In this document: in pieces, positions 15,555 to 29,637 of the stretch
How the letters are laid out: every line of letters begins with the position of its first letter
Position numbering within the stretch: position 1 is the stretch's first letter
From: Urechis unicinctus
Taxonomy: Eukaryota > Annelida > Polychaeta > Xenopneusta > Urechidae
DNA: 64,000 bases
Reading direction: 5' to 3'
Assembly (NCBI GenBank): GCA_034190875.2
Contig: CM067345.1
Span: 28,926,850 to 28,990,849, forward strand
Position numbers and translations under genes: made by a program
Notes under the pieces: model-generated
The model's input: only the letters and a program-made list of their open reading frames with translations
The model's database searches: none
Told to the model about the DNA's origin: nothing

Positions 15555-16706
15555 ATGGCAGACTCAGCGGGAGACTCCGCGACGACGCCCTGTAATCTGA
15601 CCACGTTTGAATGCCTTTTCACGATACCCAACTCCGAGAATGTGACACAGCTCCAAGATGCACTGTCATGCAAATACCCCGTTTTCGATATTGTTGTCAA
15701 CATTGTTCTTGTCTGTGTACTATGTTGTCTGGGAATACTCGGCAACATGATCTCGCTTATCATCCTAAATGCGGACAAGAAGAACAAACCCGCTGTACTC
15801 GTTCTCCAAGCGCTGGCGCTCTCCGATTCTCTCTTCCTCCTCATTTCCTTTGTCGTGGTTGGATTAATTATGGGTGTCTTCCCGAATCTCACCTCTTTGG
15901 ACGTCTCTGCTTGTAAGCCGTACATCCTCAAGTATGTCAACCCTCTTGGCTATATGACGCAGACGGCCATCGTATGGTTTACATTGACTCTGGCAGTCAA
16001 TCGCTACCTGGCAGTCTGTAAACCCTTCCGCGCTCCACGCTGGCTCACTGTACGCAACACCAAGATAGAAATCACTGCCGTTGCTATTGTGTCCATACTT
16101 TTTAATTTCCCTCGGATATTCCAACTGGATGTTGTACACGACGATCATGGTAACGCTGAGACGGTCAAGCAGTCTTCTATTGGACCGTGGACCGCGTTTG
16201 GTAAGGTCTACACGGACGGCTTATATAGCCTCCTCGTGTTGATTTTACCAATGATTCTCATCGTGGCCCTCAATGTGCTGTTAATTCTGGATCTGAGGTC
16301 AGCTCGCCACAAGCGACGGCGAAGCATCAGCGGGGTATTCACCAAGGTCGACCAGAATATAACCCGCGTGATGGTCGCTATCATTGCTGTGTTCGTTATA
16401 TGTCACACTCCGGACCGCATTCTGCAAATGATGACAACATACAAACTGATAGAAATAGGACAATGCGACGCGGGGTACTACTTCTCCTCCAACATCAGTA
16501 ACGTCCTTGTCATCTTTAATTCCAGTGTTAATTTCGTCATTTATTACTTGTTACGACCGAGGTTTCGTCAAGAACTGATAGAGAGATGTGCTCCATGCAT
16601 GGTGCCACGTGGTGTGTCACTGAGCGACAACGGAGAAGCTTATCCCTCCCTCGGATCGGCCAATACTGACAATGGACAGTTAACTCAAGCAATGGAAGCG
16701 TACTAG
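15555..16706 (+). CDS. FMRFamide-receptor-like class A GPCR (A)
   Basis: A single uninterrupted 383-residue frame, the usual length for this family. Its start, aaccATGG, is a good Kozak match. The N-terminus has N-glycosylation sites (NLT about 14, NVT about 29) and no obvious signal peptide. Seven hydrophobic segments lie at about 44-70, 79-106, 124-148, 171-190, 222-246, 268-290 and 308-331. Class A landmarks: GN in TM1, LALSD in TM2, NRY (149-151) for DRY, a basic third cytoplasmic loop (RHKRRR), CHTPDR (283-288) for CWxP, and FNSSVNFVIYY (321-331) for NPxxY. The FNFPRIF pattern at the end of TM4 and the NSSxNF box are, as I know the family, typical of invertebrate FMRFamide-receptor-like proteins. 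Inferred role: plasma-membrane peptide receptor coupling to G proteins. The ligand is unknown. It lacks a cysteine in the second extracellular loop. Confidence 0.93.
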   Translation: MADSAGDSATTPCNLTTFECLFTIPNSENVTQLQDALSCKYPVFDIVVNIVLVCVLCCLGILGNMISLIILNADKKNKPAVLVLQALALSDSLFLLISFVVVGLIMGVFPNLTSLDVSACKPYILKYVNPLGYMTQTAIVWFTLTLAVNRYLAVCKPFRAPRWLTVRNTKIEITAVAIVSILFNFPRIFQLDVVHDDHGNAETVKQSSIGPWTAFGKVYTDGLYSLLVLILPMILIVALNVLLILDLRSARHKRRRSISGVFTKVDQNITRVMVAIIAVFVICHTPDRILQMMTTYKLIEIGQCDAGYYFSSNISNVLVIFNSSVNFVIYYLLRPRFRQELIERCAPCMVPRGVSLSDNGEAYPSLGSANTDNGQLTQAMEAY

Positions 16707-16883
16707 TTCTGGGGGATGTCCGTATTAAGGATGGTGTTATTGCTTGTAACATATACCTCACTGGTGCTTTTAATCCCTTCGCTCTGTTATATATTCCACA
16801 ACAGATTATTGTTGACTGTTCATTTGTCTGATATGTATGACATCCGATAAAAATCAAAATTTAGTGTTAATATTGTTTGGCAT

Positions 16884-17428
<545 letters not shown>

Positions 17429-19030
17429 CCTTCATTGTGATAACTTGGTGGACATGATATCGTGTCCATTCTTACATCTTTGTGTCACTTAGGGGACGAT
17501 AGAGGTAAACTTCTTATGTTTTTTTCAGCCAGATGTGATTGAATGTAAATCAAGTCCTGTAAATCAAATAGGAACTGTTGCCTAACTGTCAACAATAACC
17601 CTGTCAAGAGGGTGCGATTCTTGATTGAGCGCTATATTTGGAGTATTAGCGAGATGGGTCAAGCGCAGCCAGGTGGACACACTGCAATGCCAGCCATTGG
17701 TACGGCCTGATTGAACCTACGCCGTCAAGAGGTTTATTATCGCGGTTGAAATCGAAGAGCTAGGTGAACCGTACGTTAGCTGACCAAATCGCTAGGTGTC
17801 ATCACCGGCCACTGGTTACGATTGGCAAAATCAACAGCCACGTCTGAAGGAGTTATTCAGAGACGACCAATGGCAGTCGCAGTTATCGTCGGCGTCATCA
17901 TTACCGTCTTTGTGACAATCAATATTGTCATCATTAATTATCCGCCTCATATTTATCGTCTTCTTTATTTTGGTTCTTTACCGATGTTATAATACTATTC
18001 TAGCTAAAAGGCTCCCCCTGCCCCTCCCCTTTAATTATCAGCACGATTTGTTAATGGCCAACGAGTCCGCATCCCATGCGGACCCATAAGGCCAGAAGCC
18101 GTGGTCCAATGCTGTGGGCTGGTCAAAGGCCTCGGGTGAATCCAGCCCCCGGGAGCACTATATTACCAGTCAGCTCATATCATTTCGATGAGATTGATCT
18201 AGCCAAGAGATTTTTCTTGTCCAGAGACGAGATAAATCTAGCCGTTATGACATTAATTACATTTTCACAGTATTACTCCGCACTAAAACCACATAGGAAA
18301 AAGCAATGAGTCTATACTTCGAATGGTGAAATGGTAGAATAATATTTTGTAGTTAATTTGATGTACTTTTTGAAGAATTAAACTAATGTTATGGAAATTA
18401 ATCATACAAAAACAATGGCCTCTTTATTATCATTATCATGCGTATTGTCATAATAAGTTTTACTTCGACCATTATCAAAATGCTCCTCAGAATCATTGTT
18501 GTTGTATGTATCCATGCGTAATGCAACAGATTTTTCATCGTTATCCCCCTGGTGACTGTTACCCTCCCTGTCATCATCAACAACAGCATTACTATCGATG
18601 ACGTCGACTTGTACATCGCTTAACATTACTAGAGTCAGCATTATTGAAGTTTTAATGACAATATTACTGTCGCCTCCATCATCATCATCATCATCATCAT
18701 CATGTACATCGCTGGTGTCATTCTTGTCATTCGCTCAAGTTTGTAGCCTAGCTGTCATAACGTGATATCATGATCATAACGTCATACAATTTTCGTTCTA
18801 TAACATCTATGACATAAAATTCCGATATGGTAACTCATAAATCAACTCACAGCGTTAGGTAAATGTCTACCGCTGATTTTATGCATATCTAATTCAGTCC
18901 ATACCATCCATTCTCCCTTGATTCACTCAATCACTAGCACCATGGCTCCACAATTCAGCAGCATGCTGTTGTCTTTCCTTTGACAATCTGCCTATTAAAG
19001 ACGATATTGCTGAAGCGTTAGTGCCTAACG
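17429..19030. other. Intergenic, no recognisable gene
   Basis: No supported gene. It contains a (CAT)n run at 18677-18703 and other short low-complexity patches. Confidence 0.55.
18677..18703. repeat. (CAT)9 microsatellite
   Basis: Nine uninterrupted CAT trinucleotides. Confidence 0.95.
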
Positions 19031-19034
19031 CTTA

Positions 19035-21420
19035 ACCCGATCATCGTCGATTTTTGATTTGTCGATGGTTGGTGATCAGTCTGCAAAATGAAATCACTGC
19101 CGTACAGATATACATTCAATTTCTTAACAGCCCACACCAATGCCAGACGTTCCCTTTGGATAACCGAGTGACCAAATCGCTTTCTTCAGCTAATTAAATG
19201 TCTGCGTTATTATAATTTGGCTCATTCTTTCGTGTGCAATCTGTTAGCTACAATGGCAACATTTTCAAGGAATTTCCTGTGATAGTCTTCCATCCCAAAG
19301 AGTGATCTCAAATATTTGTTTTGTCTTGGCCAATTCAGCTTGCATTACCTTCTCAGTCTTGATGTCCTGCGGTCGCACCTGTCGATTAACCAGCAACCTG
19401 CGTATTTCGGTATGCCATCTAAACAGGAATCAATATGTGGTACACCTCTCATCAAGATTCGAACCATCCTGCAAAACACAGCCACACCATTCTCAAGACC
19501 AAATAGCATGCATTTAAACTACAGCAGGCCAACCTCTGCCTGTAAAGCAGTGTACTGTATATCGGTCGTTTTGACAGGTATTTCTCTGTCAGATCTGTCT
19601 TGGTAATACACACAGCTTTGCCAAGCTAACATTTCAGAATTAGATACTGACTCAGCATAATTAATCAATGCAAAATCTGTAAGCCTTCCTTTCAACCAGT
19701 GGAGAACTAGGCTATTGGGATTTGGATGGTTCTATCTTACCCATTTCAATCATCTTTTTATACCTCCTGCCGCATTTCTTCCTGGATGGCATCGGATAAC
19801 ATTTTACCCCTAACAGCACTCCGTCCACCGGATAAAAAGTACACTTCAGTAAGGTAACATTTCCTGGCATATCAGTAAAGATATCAAAGTATTCTTGAAT
19901 CATTGACCTAATCTCACCTTCTTGTGCCTGCATTGACCTAATCTCACCTTCTTGTGCCTGCATTGACCTAATCTCACCTTCTTGTGCCTGCGTTAATCAA
20001 CAGCATCATCGCATGTTTCTTGGTTTATAGATCGAAATGACAACCTCTTTTCGTCATGCAACAACTCACCTGCACTATGATTGGCATCAGACTTCGGTGA
20101 GAACAAAACCTGCAAGCTTCCACAGCCCGACATATCTACATCAGTCATTTTTCTGTTGTTTCATGCATGGCACATTGGCGCGGTACATTTTCCCTTCTCC
20201 GCCAGAGCAAAGTCACTCTCATGTACTCTCCATACCACTGGATAGGGTTCCCTTCCGTCGGACGGTAGCGATATCAACACTTGATCTCCTACTGTTACGA
20301 TCCAGTTTTTGAGCTGCTAAGACAGCCAGACTCCAAAAGAGGCTGACTCTCGTCAACTTCCCGATAGGCTTTGAAAGAGACTCACTGTGCTTGTGGAGTG
20401 ATTGTGCTTGTGGAGTGAAATAAGAAATAAATCAACTTCAGTTTGAAAACGGAGTCCTTCGTTTACCTGTGCACCTAAAACCGTGTTGGTAAATAGAAGT
20501 AAAACGAACGCGCAATAAGAGAAGAAACAATAATATCTTAGCCTTACCCCAAGGCGCGATACCTACTTCTAGATTCTGTGGCCTACTCTTGGCGTTGTTA
20601 GCCTTACCTATGCTTTCTTCAACTCTAAACGAGCTGACAGGTGTCTTCCAACCTTTGGCTTGACTCAAGAACATACTGATACGTGTTCATATCCTCACCG
20701 TACCACAGTTGAAAAAAATATAGACGTGGGTCCCCTCACAGAACGCCCATACAGGATCTCAAATGGGTAAAACCCAAAATTCTCTTGCGCACGTGACGAA
20801 ACGCAAACAGCAGAGGCGGTATAAATCTATCCCACTCATTTGGTTTATCTGCGCTCATTTACCTCCGCATTAAATTGAGCGTTCCATTGAATTTCTCAAC
20901 GAGACCGTTAGCCATGACATGGCAGGGTTTTGCGAACAACTGACGCACGGAAGGTTAGCTAGAGACTTCACTCATTAAATCAGATGTACACCCCTGTCAC
21001 TCAATACCTGCCTAGGAATTCCAACCCTACAAGATATACATACCAATGCTTCCGCAATTTGGTGTCAATGCTTTTAAGAGCAATCGCCTCCGGATATCTG
21101 GTGACCCAGTCCACTAGCGCAAGTGCCCACCAGTGTCCACGTGAGAACAGAGTGGTAATCACAGGTATTGTACCAAGAAAAACTTTCAGACTGTTCTTAA
21201 GCACACCATGGCGCACACCTGGCCAATAAAAATGGGAGTGTACTCTGTGAGATTTAAGAAAAGCTCTCTCGCTGCTGCATAGTTAGTACCAGCTTCACTC
21301 ACGCGCTATCCATACCTGTAGCACTAGCGTTACTGACCTCTAATTCTTGTAAGCTTTTGTAATCATGTTACAACCACTGCCACTGTGTTGGTCCCATAAT
21401 GTCCCTCTAATCTGAATCTG
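19035..21420 (-). mobile_element. Decayed Ty3/gypsy-group retrotransposon, integrase before RT (Gmr1-like)
   Basis: Reading the minus strand, integrase comes first: HFYWPG near 21225, then ALVDWVTRYPEA and KSIDT near 21075-21130, the catalytic LSDRG at about 20991-21007, and GLVEKFNGTL near 20893-20910 with the catalytic Glu. A C-terminal VGDQVL...YPVVWRV...GK module lies near 20170-20290. Reverse transcriptase follows: EYFDIFTDMPG and MGKIEPSKS at 19712-19890, LFGLENG and RMVRILMRGVPHIDS near 19430-19500, and FGMEDYHRKFLENVA near 19250-19300. RNase H is HSVIQRERLALVW...TDHQP near 19070-19170. Stops and frame changes are frequent and the active-site YxDD equivalent reads CLDG, so it is dead. 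Known Ty3/gypsy elements normally have RT before integrase; the reversed order is described for the Gmr1 group. No LTRs or gag were found. Confidence 0.8.
19901..19990. repeat. 30-bp tandem repeat, 3 copies, inside the retrotransposon
   Basis: Three identical 30-bp units (cattgacctaatctcacctt plus cttgtgcctg) lie between the integrase and RT regions. On the minus strand they encode a repeated MQAQEGEIRS decapeptide in frame with the RT fragment. Confidence 0.95.
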
Positions 21421-21710
21421 GCTAACTAGGATTCCGGGCTCCTGAAATATTGCCTATGACTAGATAATGAACACGTGTTTTCATAACCACTGCAAACAAC
21501 GCATCAGAACAATACGTGCATCGGCTGCATCGACAGCGTGCACGTCCATCCGACACGTCTACGTCTTGCTGGTGAAATCATCCTCGTGACAAATTTTTTT
21601 TTAATGACAACAGATGAGCACCTTGTGCCACGCAACGCACCAACTTGAACCTTCGTCACCCGTTATCCGGCCAATGACTGCGGGAGGATTAAAATTGAAG
21701 GCTATAGCTT

Positions 21711-22260
<550 letters not shown>

Positions 22261-24880
22261 AGAGTATTTTTGTAGTTTCTTAGAAGTTGGTTGTTGTGCA
22301 AAACTCGAAGACTTGTATTATCTGGATAATTTTGGTTTATTGCCTCTCGTACAGTCTCCGTCTCTCCTGGCAAGCTTCCTGGCAAGCTTCTCTTCCCTGG
22401 TGCCCCCAATGTCCTTTTTTTATCCCCACCCTGGAACTCAACCACTCCCCCCAACCAGACGCATGGACTATTGTCATTGGTCACGACTGGTCACCTAGTT
22501 GGAGTGTAAGTGAGTGATTGGTTCGGCATTAGTATTGCTCTAGATCAAAGGGATTAAAACTGTTGTTGTTACCAACAGATTGATAAAAGGGGTATAGTTT
22601 GTAAAGAATCTATACCGATCAAAAGTGGTTAAAAGTCTGAATAATTTACGTGTGGAATAAGGGCCTTGATATGGCAATTTTGAAAATACCGTCATAACGT
22701 GCGCTTGTGACTGAATGGTAATGGGCAGAATTCTGAGGGGACAATTCAGAATTGTGAATATATTTTAACGCTCAACATTACTTTAAAGTTAAAGGCTTTC
22801 AATGACTTCCACAATTTTGCAAAAGCTGTTACTAGCCAGGTAGTTGACAGTGTTTAGGGTCATACTTGATCACAGTTATCATACACGATAATAAAATACT
22901 CACCTGTATCCTCATTCAGCATTGAGTAACTTGAGACAAGATTGCTTTCTGACAGATGGGTATCCTGTAAAGCAGCCTATTGTTTTGCTTCACTGAGGTA
23001 TATTGCTGTAATTCTTGTTTTGAATTCGTCTCGGGCTATGGGACCTGCATAGCGCATCATTATGACATAACATACAGCCAAACACACTATTAACTACTTC
23101 ATTAATCTATGCCAAATAAACCCCAAATTTCCTAGCGGATAGTTTTTGCAAATATGGTTGATAGTTCCAGAATTTTCTTAAGAAAAGTGGCCAAGGTGGC
23201 TATACAATTCTGGACCTCTGGAATATTTCGTGCCATTTATGAAATCGGACGTATTATTTGCCCTCTTACAAACGTCTTTCGTGGCTTACCAAACGTTAAC
23301 GTGCATCTGTGAATTAGTGTTTCGGAAAATAAATTGGTTGGATTAATATATATCAGCTCTAGACTTGACTGAAACATCAACCAAACTGTCCAACGCACCA
23401 ATGCAGTCACTAGGGGCCAGAAGGTTTACCAAATGGTTCCCTTACCTAGTTGCATACATTATGTCTAGCTGCTCCAAAAGTTTTTCCTCTTCGGAGGACA
23501 AGGGCCTGAAGCCTTTCTTGCCCTTCCACTTTTCGCGCTGTGCCAGATTCTGGAAATGCGTTAGTTGCTGGGTGAAATGAGCCATTTCGTTTACTACCTG
23601 TGTTTCTGATTCACCTGGTACAGTGAGAGCCTGGTCCTGTAGCGTAGACTGTGTTCTTGAGGCTTAACGATGTGGCCATCAGCCTCATGACCATTACAGT
23701 GTATATGGTCCCGTTGTCGATGCCAGCTGCTTCGAGTGAATATTTCGTTGTAGCATCTTCTTTTAAACATCCAAAAGCGAATATTATTTAGGACAAAAAA
23801 CGTATATCTGCCATCATGTTTGGCGTTCCGCATCGGTCTTGTATACTTAGCTGCCTACCAATAAGTTGCAAGGATGTACCAGTGTAATATAAATCGCCAA
23901 CTTGGTTCTGCTGGAAGCTCTGTACAATTTGGCACAACTCTCTATCACCCTCTCTTGTCAAGAAAGGGCAGACCATCTCAAATTGTTGACTAGTGTTTCA
24001 TTTCGGAAAAGAAGACCAACTGCAAACTTGTTGACCTTTTCTGAAAACTTATGTTGCACTGCCTCTTGTGGCGATAGAGAAATCATTGACTGTATGGTCC
24101 TATGCAGTTTGAGCAGCGCACAGTCTCTGGTTGTTCTTTTATTTATGTTGTTTCGCTGATATTTTTCATATTTGTATAATTGTTGTCGGCTATGAAATTG
24201 CCTTGGTTTATAATTTTAGAAAACTCATACCTCTGCAGGAGTGGTGGCAGCTTGGGATAAATAATTTGTAGAACGTCTGGTTCTGTGGAATGCATCCATT
24301 GGAGATGTCTGGTACGTTTTTGCAGGGTAAAACCGCAATATTGACTAGTCGCGTGTATTGGCTTGTAGTTTGGCTTTGTCTTGGGCTTTTCTGTAACATC
24401 ACATTCTTCTTTAACAAGGAACGTGTTTATCGACAGAACAGAGCAAGTGAAGCAATGACACTGCATTTCATATTACCAAAGAAGCTATTATGTGGGAAGG
24501 GGAAGGCGGTTGGCGTTATATCCAAATGTTCATAATTAAACAGAGCCTGGACCTAATCCCTGCTTTCCCCTATCGTCAACTCTCTTACGTAAGCGCATGA
24601 TGCTGATATGATATACTACCTGTCGACTACCCCATCTAAGTTTTAAGGTACGTCTGACTGCCAATCGTTGGCAGCAGACCGCCGTCCGTAGTCAGGAGGT
24701 CCCAAACGAATGTCTGCCTGTGCCAAATATAGATATACGCCTTCCGGGCACATGGGCTTAACGACGCCGCTTAATGAGGTGGGGTTACTCGACTTTAAAG
24801 ATCCCAAGGTCATCTGGAGCATTTGAGCGCCCGAGGAATATGATTACCCTCTAAAGACTATGAATATACATATCCATTGG

Positions 24881-24882
<2 letters not shown>
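22261..24882. other. Intergenic, no confident gene
   Basis: Mostly unannotatable. Minus-strand open frames between 23441 and 24466 might be eroded element or exon sequence, but no domain is recognisable. Confidence 0.4.
23446..23663 (-). other. Exon-like open frame with splice-donor consensus, unidentified
   Basis: A minus-strand frame without ATG runs 72 codons from a stop at 23664-23666. It encodes a hydrophilic sequence rich in Gln, Glu and Lys, including QREKWKGKKGFRPLSSEEEK. It ends ACTAG/GTAAGG, a good 5' splice-site match, where the frame would otherwise hit TAA. Upstream acceptor candidates exist (ctacgctacag). It could be an exon of an unknown gene or part of an old element. I recognise no family. 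Confidence 0.25.

Positions 24883-24931
<49 letters not shown>
24883..24931. repeat. (AT)n microsatellite
   Basis: About 48 bp of pure AT. Confidence 0.95.
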
Positions 24932-24932
<1 letters not shown>

Positions 24933-26085
24933 CGCTGATACAAACTCTTGAAATACATCAGTATAATTCTCAGCATATTAGTTCATCGAATCATCGGATA
25001 CTGCTGACTATTCCCCTAGGAGCCACAATCCATATCGGTATTGAGCATGTGAAGCTTTATACTTGGAAATCCGAAGGGAGCATAACCCTTCGTGTGAATC
25101 ATAGACCACCCATAAATCATAATATTCATCACTCAATGGCTAAATGTTGGATTCAGCTAATAGTCGAATAGGCAAAACCGAATCCCTATTTACTGAAATG
25201 GGACAATGCGATAACCTTGGAGCCCATCCACTTAGTCATGGTGAGTCGATAGCGCCCTCGCCATCCGATTCACTCCACAAAGCAAACGACTGACAGGGGC
25301 AGGACAAAGTATCTCGACTGTCAACCAGCCCGTACATACATTTCGATTCCAGCTAACCTTTGATAAGCTGACCCAGACTCATGGCTATTTATGTAATCCG
25401 TATTTTTATCAGCATTATTTCATTCATATGGTGGTCACACGGAGAGTTCACAAATACAGGCTTGAGCGCCAGTGTTCATAGCCCGGTTCTCCCATCTTTG
25501 GAGGTGTAGGTAACTGGTCTATCTCCCAGCGCTAAACAGAGGCTGCGCATCTGTTGGCTCAACTGTTTAGCAATTTACGATAAATCTGACAATCCGACAT
25601 ATCTAGCCATTAAAGACCGACTTTGTCGAACTTTGTATGATTACGAGATATATATCCGCCGATATGTTCCTCAATTTCAAACCATATTAACCTCTTGTCA
25701 TCTATATGTGATCTCTCCATATCGATCCACGAAAATATTATCCCGTCCTACGGCAACCACCGTAAATATTTCGAACGGCGGTCGACGGAGCTGTGGCCCG
25801 CTCACTAATAAGCAGAGCAAATTGAAGTTAATTGCTACAAATACTCACTGTAACACCTTCGAAACAAATCTTATTCTCCGTATTCTCGAGCCACACAGCC
25901 CGCCATGAATCCTAAGACAAACGCACAAACCAACCATCAGTGCTTACGATGATGACATTCTCGGTCCAGTCAGACGTGATGTGATCTCGCAATTTCAACC
26001 ACCAAAACCCACCTGCCACCAAAATGTAGAAAGGAAGATCTCCCAGGTCACCAAAACCACACATGCCCGAGTGATCCCCATCCCC
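24932..26085. other. Intergenic, no recognisable gene
   Basis: No domain-bearing open frame, RNA or element ends seen. Confidence 0.5.
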
Positions 26086-27320
26086 ACCATCACACACACC
26101 ATTCGTGTACATCACCGGCCTATCCATCCCAAACACACCACACAACCAGTTTCACAATCTCAAACACACCACACCACCAGTTTCACACACACACCACATC
26201 ACCGGCCTTTCCATCCCAAACACACCAGACCACCAGTCTCCCCATCCCAAACACACCACATCACCCCACCACCACATCACCCATGTACACCTCAAACCAC
26301 CACACACACCGCCGCTCGCTTTTCGTATGATCTCTCACACACACACCACAGGAGGATTCAGTATATTTTGCCGAATAGTACGTTCTTTCACATCAAGATG
26401 CACTGGAAGAACTTACGAGAAATATCCACCTCAAACACACCACACAACCTCTCTCCCAATCTCTAACACACTAAACAACCAGTCTCCCCATCTCAAACAT
26501 ACCAAACAACCAAGTTTCACCATCTCAAACACGCTACACCACCAGTCTCTCTATCTCAAACACACCACACCACCAGTCTCTTTATCTCAAACACACCACA
26601 CCCAGTCTCTTTATCTCTAACACACCACACCACCAGTCTCTTTATCTCTAACACACACACACCCCAGTCTCTTTATCTCAAACACACCACACCGCCAGTC
26701 ACTTTATCTCTAACACACCACACCCCAGTCTCTCTATCTCAAACACACCACACCGCCAGTCTCTTTATCTCTAACACACCACACCCCAGTCTCTCTATCT
26801 CAAACACTCCATACATACCACCAGTCTCTTTATCTCAAACGCACCACACCCAGTCCCTTATCTCAAACACACCACACCACCAGTCTCTCTATCTATCTTT
26901 AACACACCACACCCCAGTCTCTTTATCTCAAACACACCACACCGCCAGTCTCTTTATCTCTAACACACCACACCCCAGTCTCTCTATCTCAAACACACCA
27001 CACCGCCAGTCTCTTTATCTCTAACACACCACACCCCAGTCTCTCTATCTCAAACACTCCATACCACCGGTCTCTTTATCTCAAACGCACCACACCCAGT
27101 CCCTTATCTCAAACACACCACACCACCAGTCTCTCTATCTCTAACACACCACATCACCAGTCTTTTTATCTCTAAAACACCACACCAGCAGTCTCTTTAT
27201 CTCTTACACACCACACCACCAGTTTCCCCACCTTAAATACACACCACAACCAGTCGCCCCATCTCAAACACACCACACAACCAGTCTCCCTATCGCAGAT
27301 ACACCAGACCACCGGCCTCT
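26086..27320. repeat. CA-rich compound minisatellite
   Basis: Repeated aacacaccacaccaccagtctctttatctc units of about 28-32 bp, with higher-order blocks: 26680-26790 recurs nearly unchanged at 26935-27050. A non-repetitive insert lies at about 26345-26420. The Thr/His/Pro-rich open frames over it are by-products. Confidence 0.92.
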
Positions 27321-29637
27321 TCATCCATGGTATCCATGAAGTCGAATTCACTCTGTGACCCGACTTTTTAGGAGTTACACCAAATTATAATTTAAATGAA
27401 AGGAATCTGTTACTTGGGTGCTTTATTCGATCACGGCCTATTAGATGTTTAATTCGAAGGTGGCCGGCAGCCCGTTGAATTCGATAGCGATCATGACAAA
27501 TGAAAGTCAATGCACTTTCTGCATTGCATCTGTGAGTTATCTGCACACAAATGTGCTTGCATGGCAATATCTGTACCTCAGTTACTTCGCGACACAGGCG
27601 CTCGGTTCCCGATGCCAAGCTTCCGAGCACCGAGCCGCTTCCGAGGCTCGAGCCGGTTTCTATATATAACAAGAAGGTATGAAACCGATGGATCCTACTG
27701 GCCTACCCTTACCTCATTCACACGCTAAATCGATGTCTTTCACTCGGGAAATCATACATTCCGATTAGTGGTTATATAATAATTTCGAAAACTGAGCATT
27801 CAGCTTTAAAATGTTAAGTATTTCGCGTTTAATCACGGGCATGTTCGTCGCTAATCTTGGGCACAGGCGCCTAAGTCTGTTTTTAGAACTCCCCCGAGCG
27901 AACGAGAGCTGCATAATAACGTCAGGCGAAATAAGTCATACGAACACTACCTGGGGTACCTGTGCATGTGGCTTGTTCTGACGACGCGACTAGTTCCCCT
28001 CATCATCAAGAATTATCGCTTGTGATGACCGCTTTAGAGGTACAGCGGCAGATCAGCACGGGACTAACTGTTATTCACGTTTGATGGCAATTATTGCACG
28101 GACTTCGGTCGAAACAGCTGCCACCTGACAGCCTGAGTCTAGCCAGATTCACTTGTTTCCGAGGACCGTATTTCATAACAGGTCTGCACACCAACCACCA
28201 TTTTCACACACTATTTGTTTTCTCCAATAAGACAGAATATAAGATGGAATGGGCAGTCATTCACGCCACGAGTCGTGAGAAATGAATCCATGTTAGAATC
28301 GGTTCTCGGCCATTTCATCAGGTTCCAGAGAACTGATGCTACATCCACACCTACTGCATCCGACTATCCATGACACGCCCCCCACCCCGTCCCAGCAATA
28401 ATAACTCCGCAACAACTCCACTACCTAGCCTAAATTCGCAGCCCCACACCCCCACGATGATGCGACATTTACGGAAATAGAAAGCAGCTATTACATGCGA
28501 AGTATCGGTTGATAATACGATACCATGCACAAGCTCACCATAGAGAAATGAGACGACTCCCGGTCAGTCACTGCATAATTAGACTATAAGGACAAATTCC
28601 AACGACCATCGGTAGTTGAATCGTCTATCGTTTTGACCGCTCTCCTTCCCAAATCTCCCCGACATCGACTGCTCACTTCAACTCCTGATCGTGATCTTCC
28701 ACTTCACCCATGTCGTATTGTCTGCTTTGCTTGCTCGGGAGGTAGCGAGGAGACCAGCTGACAACGAAATGGGTCCAATGCGATTTGTCCTTGTGTTGAA
28801 TGTTAAATTATGTTGCCACTCAACTCAAAAGGGTCAAAGTGTACCTCCTGCCGATGGGCGGAGCGCGAGGGAAGCAGCCTGTGGTAAATCCTCATCTCAT
28901 GTGGATTCGTTCACACGATGACGAGTCAACCTTCCCCCACAAACACGGCAGGTGAAATATCTAAATGACACTCTATCGCGTTTACCTGTATATATGACAG
29001 GATGTGAGCTTTGCCGCTAGCGTTAAGCTGTTTTGGACGCCTATAGACTAAATGTTTAATGGATTACGGGTCCAGGTGTATAGGCCGTATGGACGATTAG
29101 ACTAGGCGATGTGGAAATGTATTTGTATATAAGATGTGCCAATCAATGTATATCGTTCACAACCTTGCATATGATTGTGAACTCTCGGATCGTATGATCT
29201 GTAGTATGTCTCGAGTCAGATAGGAGAAAACCTAGCGCCCTCCTCCTCTGTCTATCCTTCCCCACCCACGAATTACTGCTTGATACTGGCTTTCGCCCGC
29301 TGTTCTATCGCAGAAATATCACACAGAGAGCCAGCTTGGAACAATTTGCGTCTCATGCAGCTGTTTGACTGGCGATGACTTCTTAGAATCCATCCATTCC
29401 AACCGTGACTTCCTCAAAATATCCAGATGTAATATTAATGATACAAAGAAGAGTCAGTCGGCACTGTGAATTAGCTTAAAATTTACTGCATACCTGTCAT
29501 CAGGGGATGCCTTATAGAAAGGTGGAAATACATTAACAAATGAATATTGGATGACTTATGAGGCTCGACAGAACCGTATATACGCAATGCGCTATTAGAA
29601 AGGGCAATATAGCAAAAGGCAATTGCTCATATTAGGA
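27321..29637. other. Intergenic, no recognisable gene
   Basis: Short open frames only. No feature can be supported. Confidence 0.5.

Noticed and set aside
24143..24466. 107-codon minus frame with CxxC-like spacing, considered as a gag or zinc-knuckle protein
   Set aside because: No proper CCHC spacing and no continuation; resemblance to BEL or gypsy gag was too weak.
25981..26620. 161- and 171-codon Thr/His/Pro-rich frames (mucin-like appearance)
   Set aside because: Encoded by the CA-rich minisatellite, in two frames at once.
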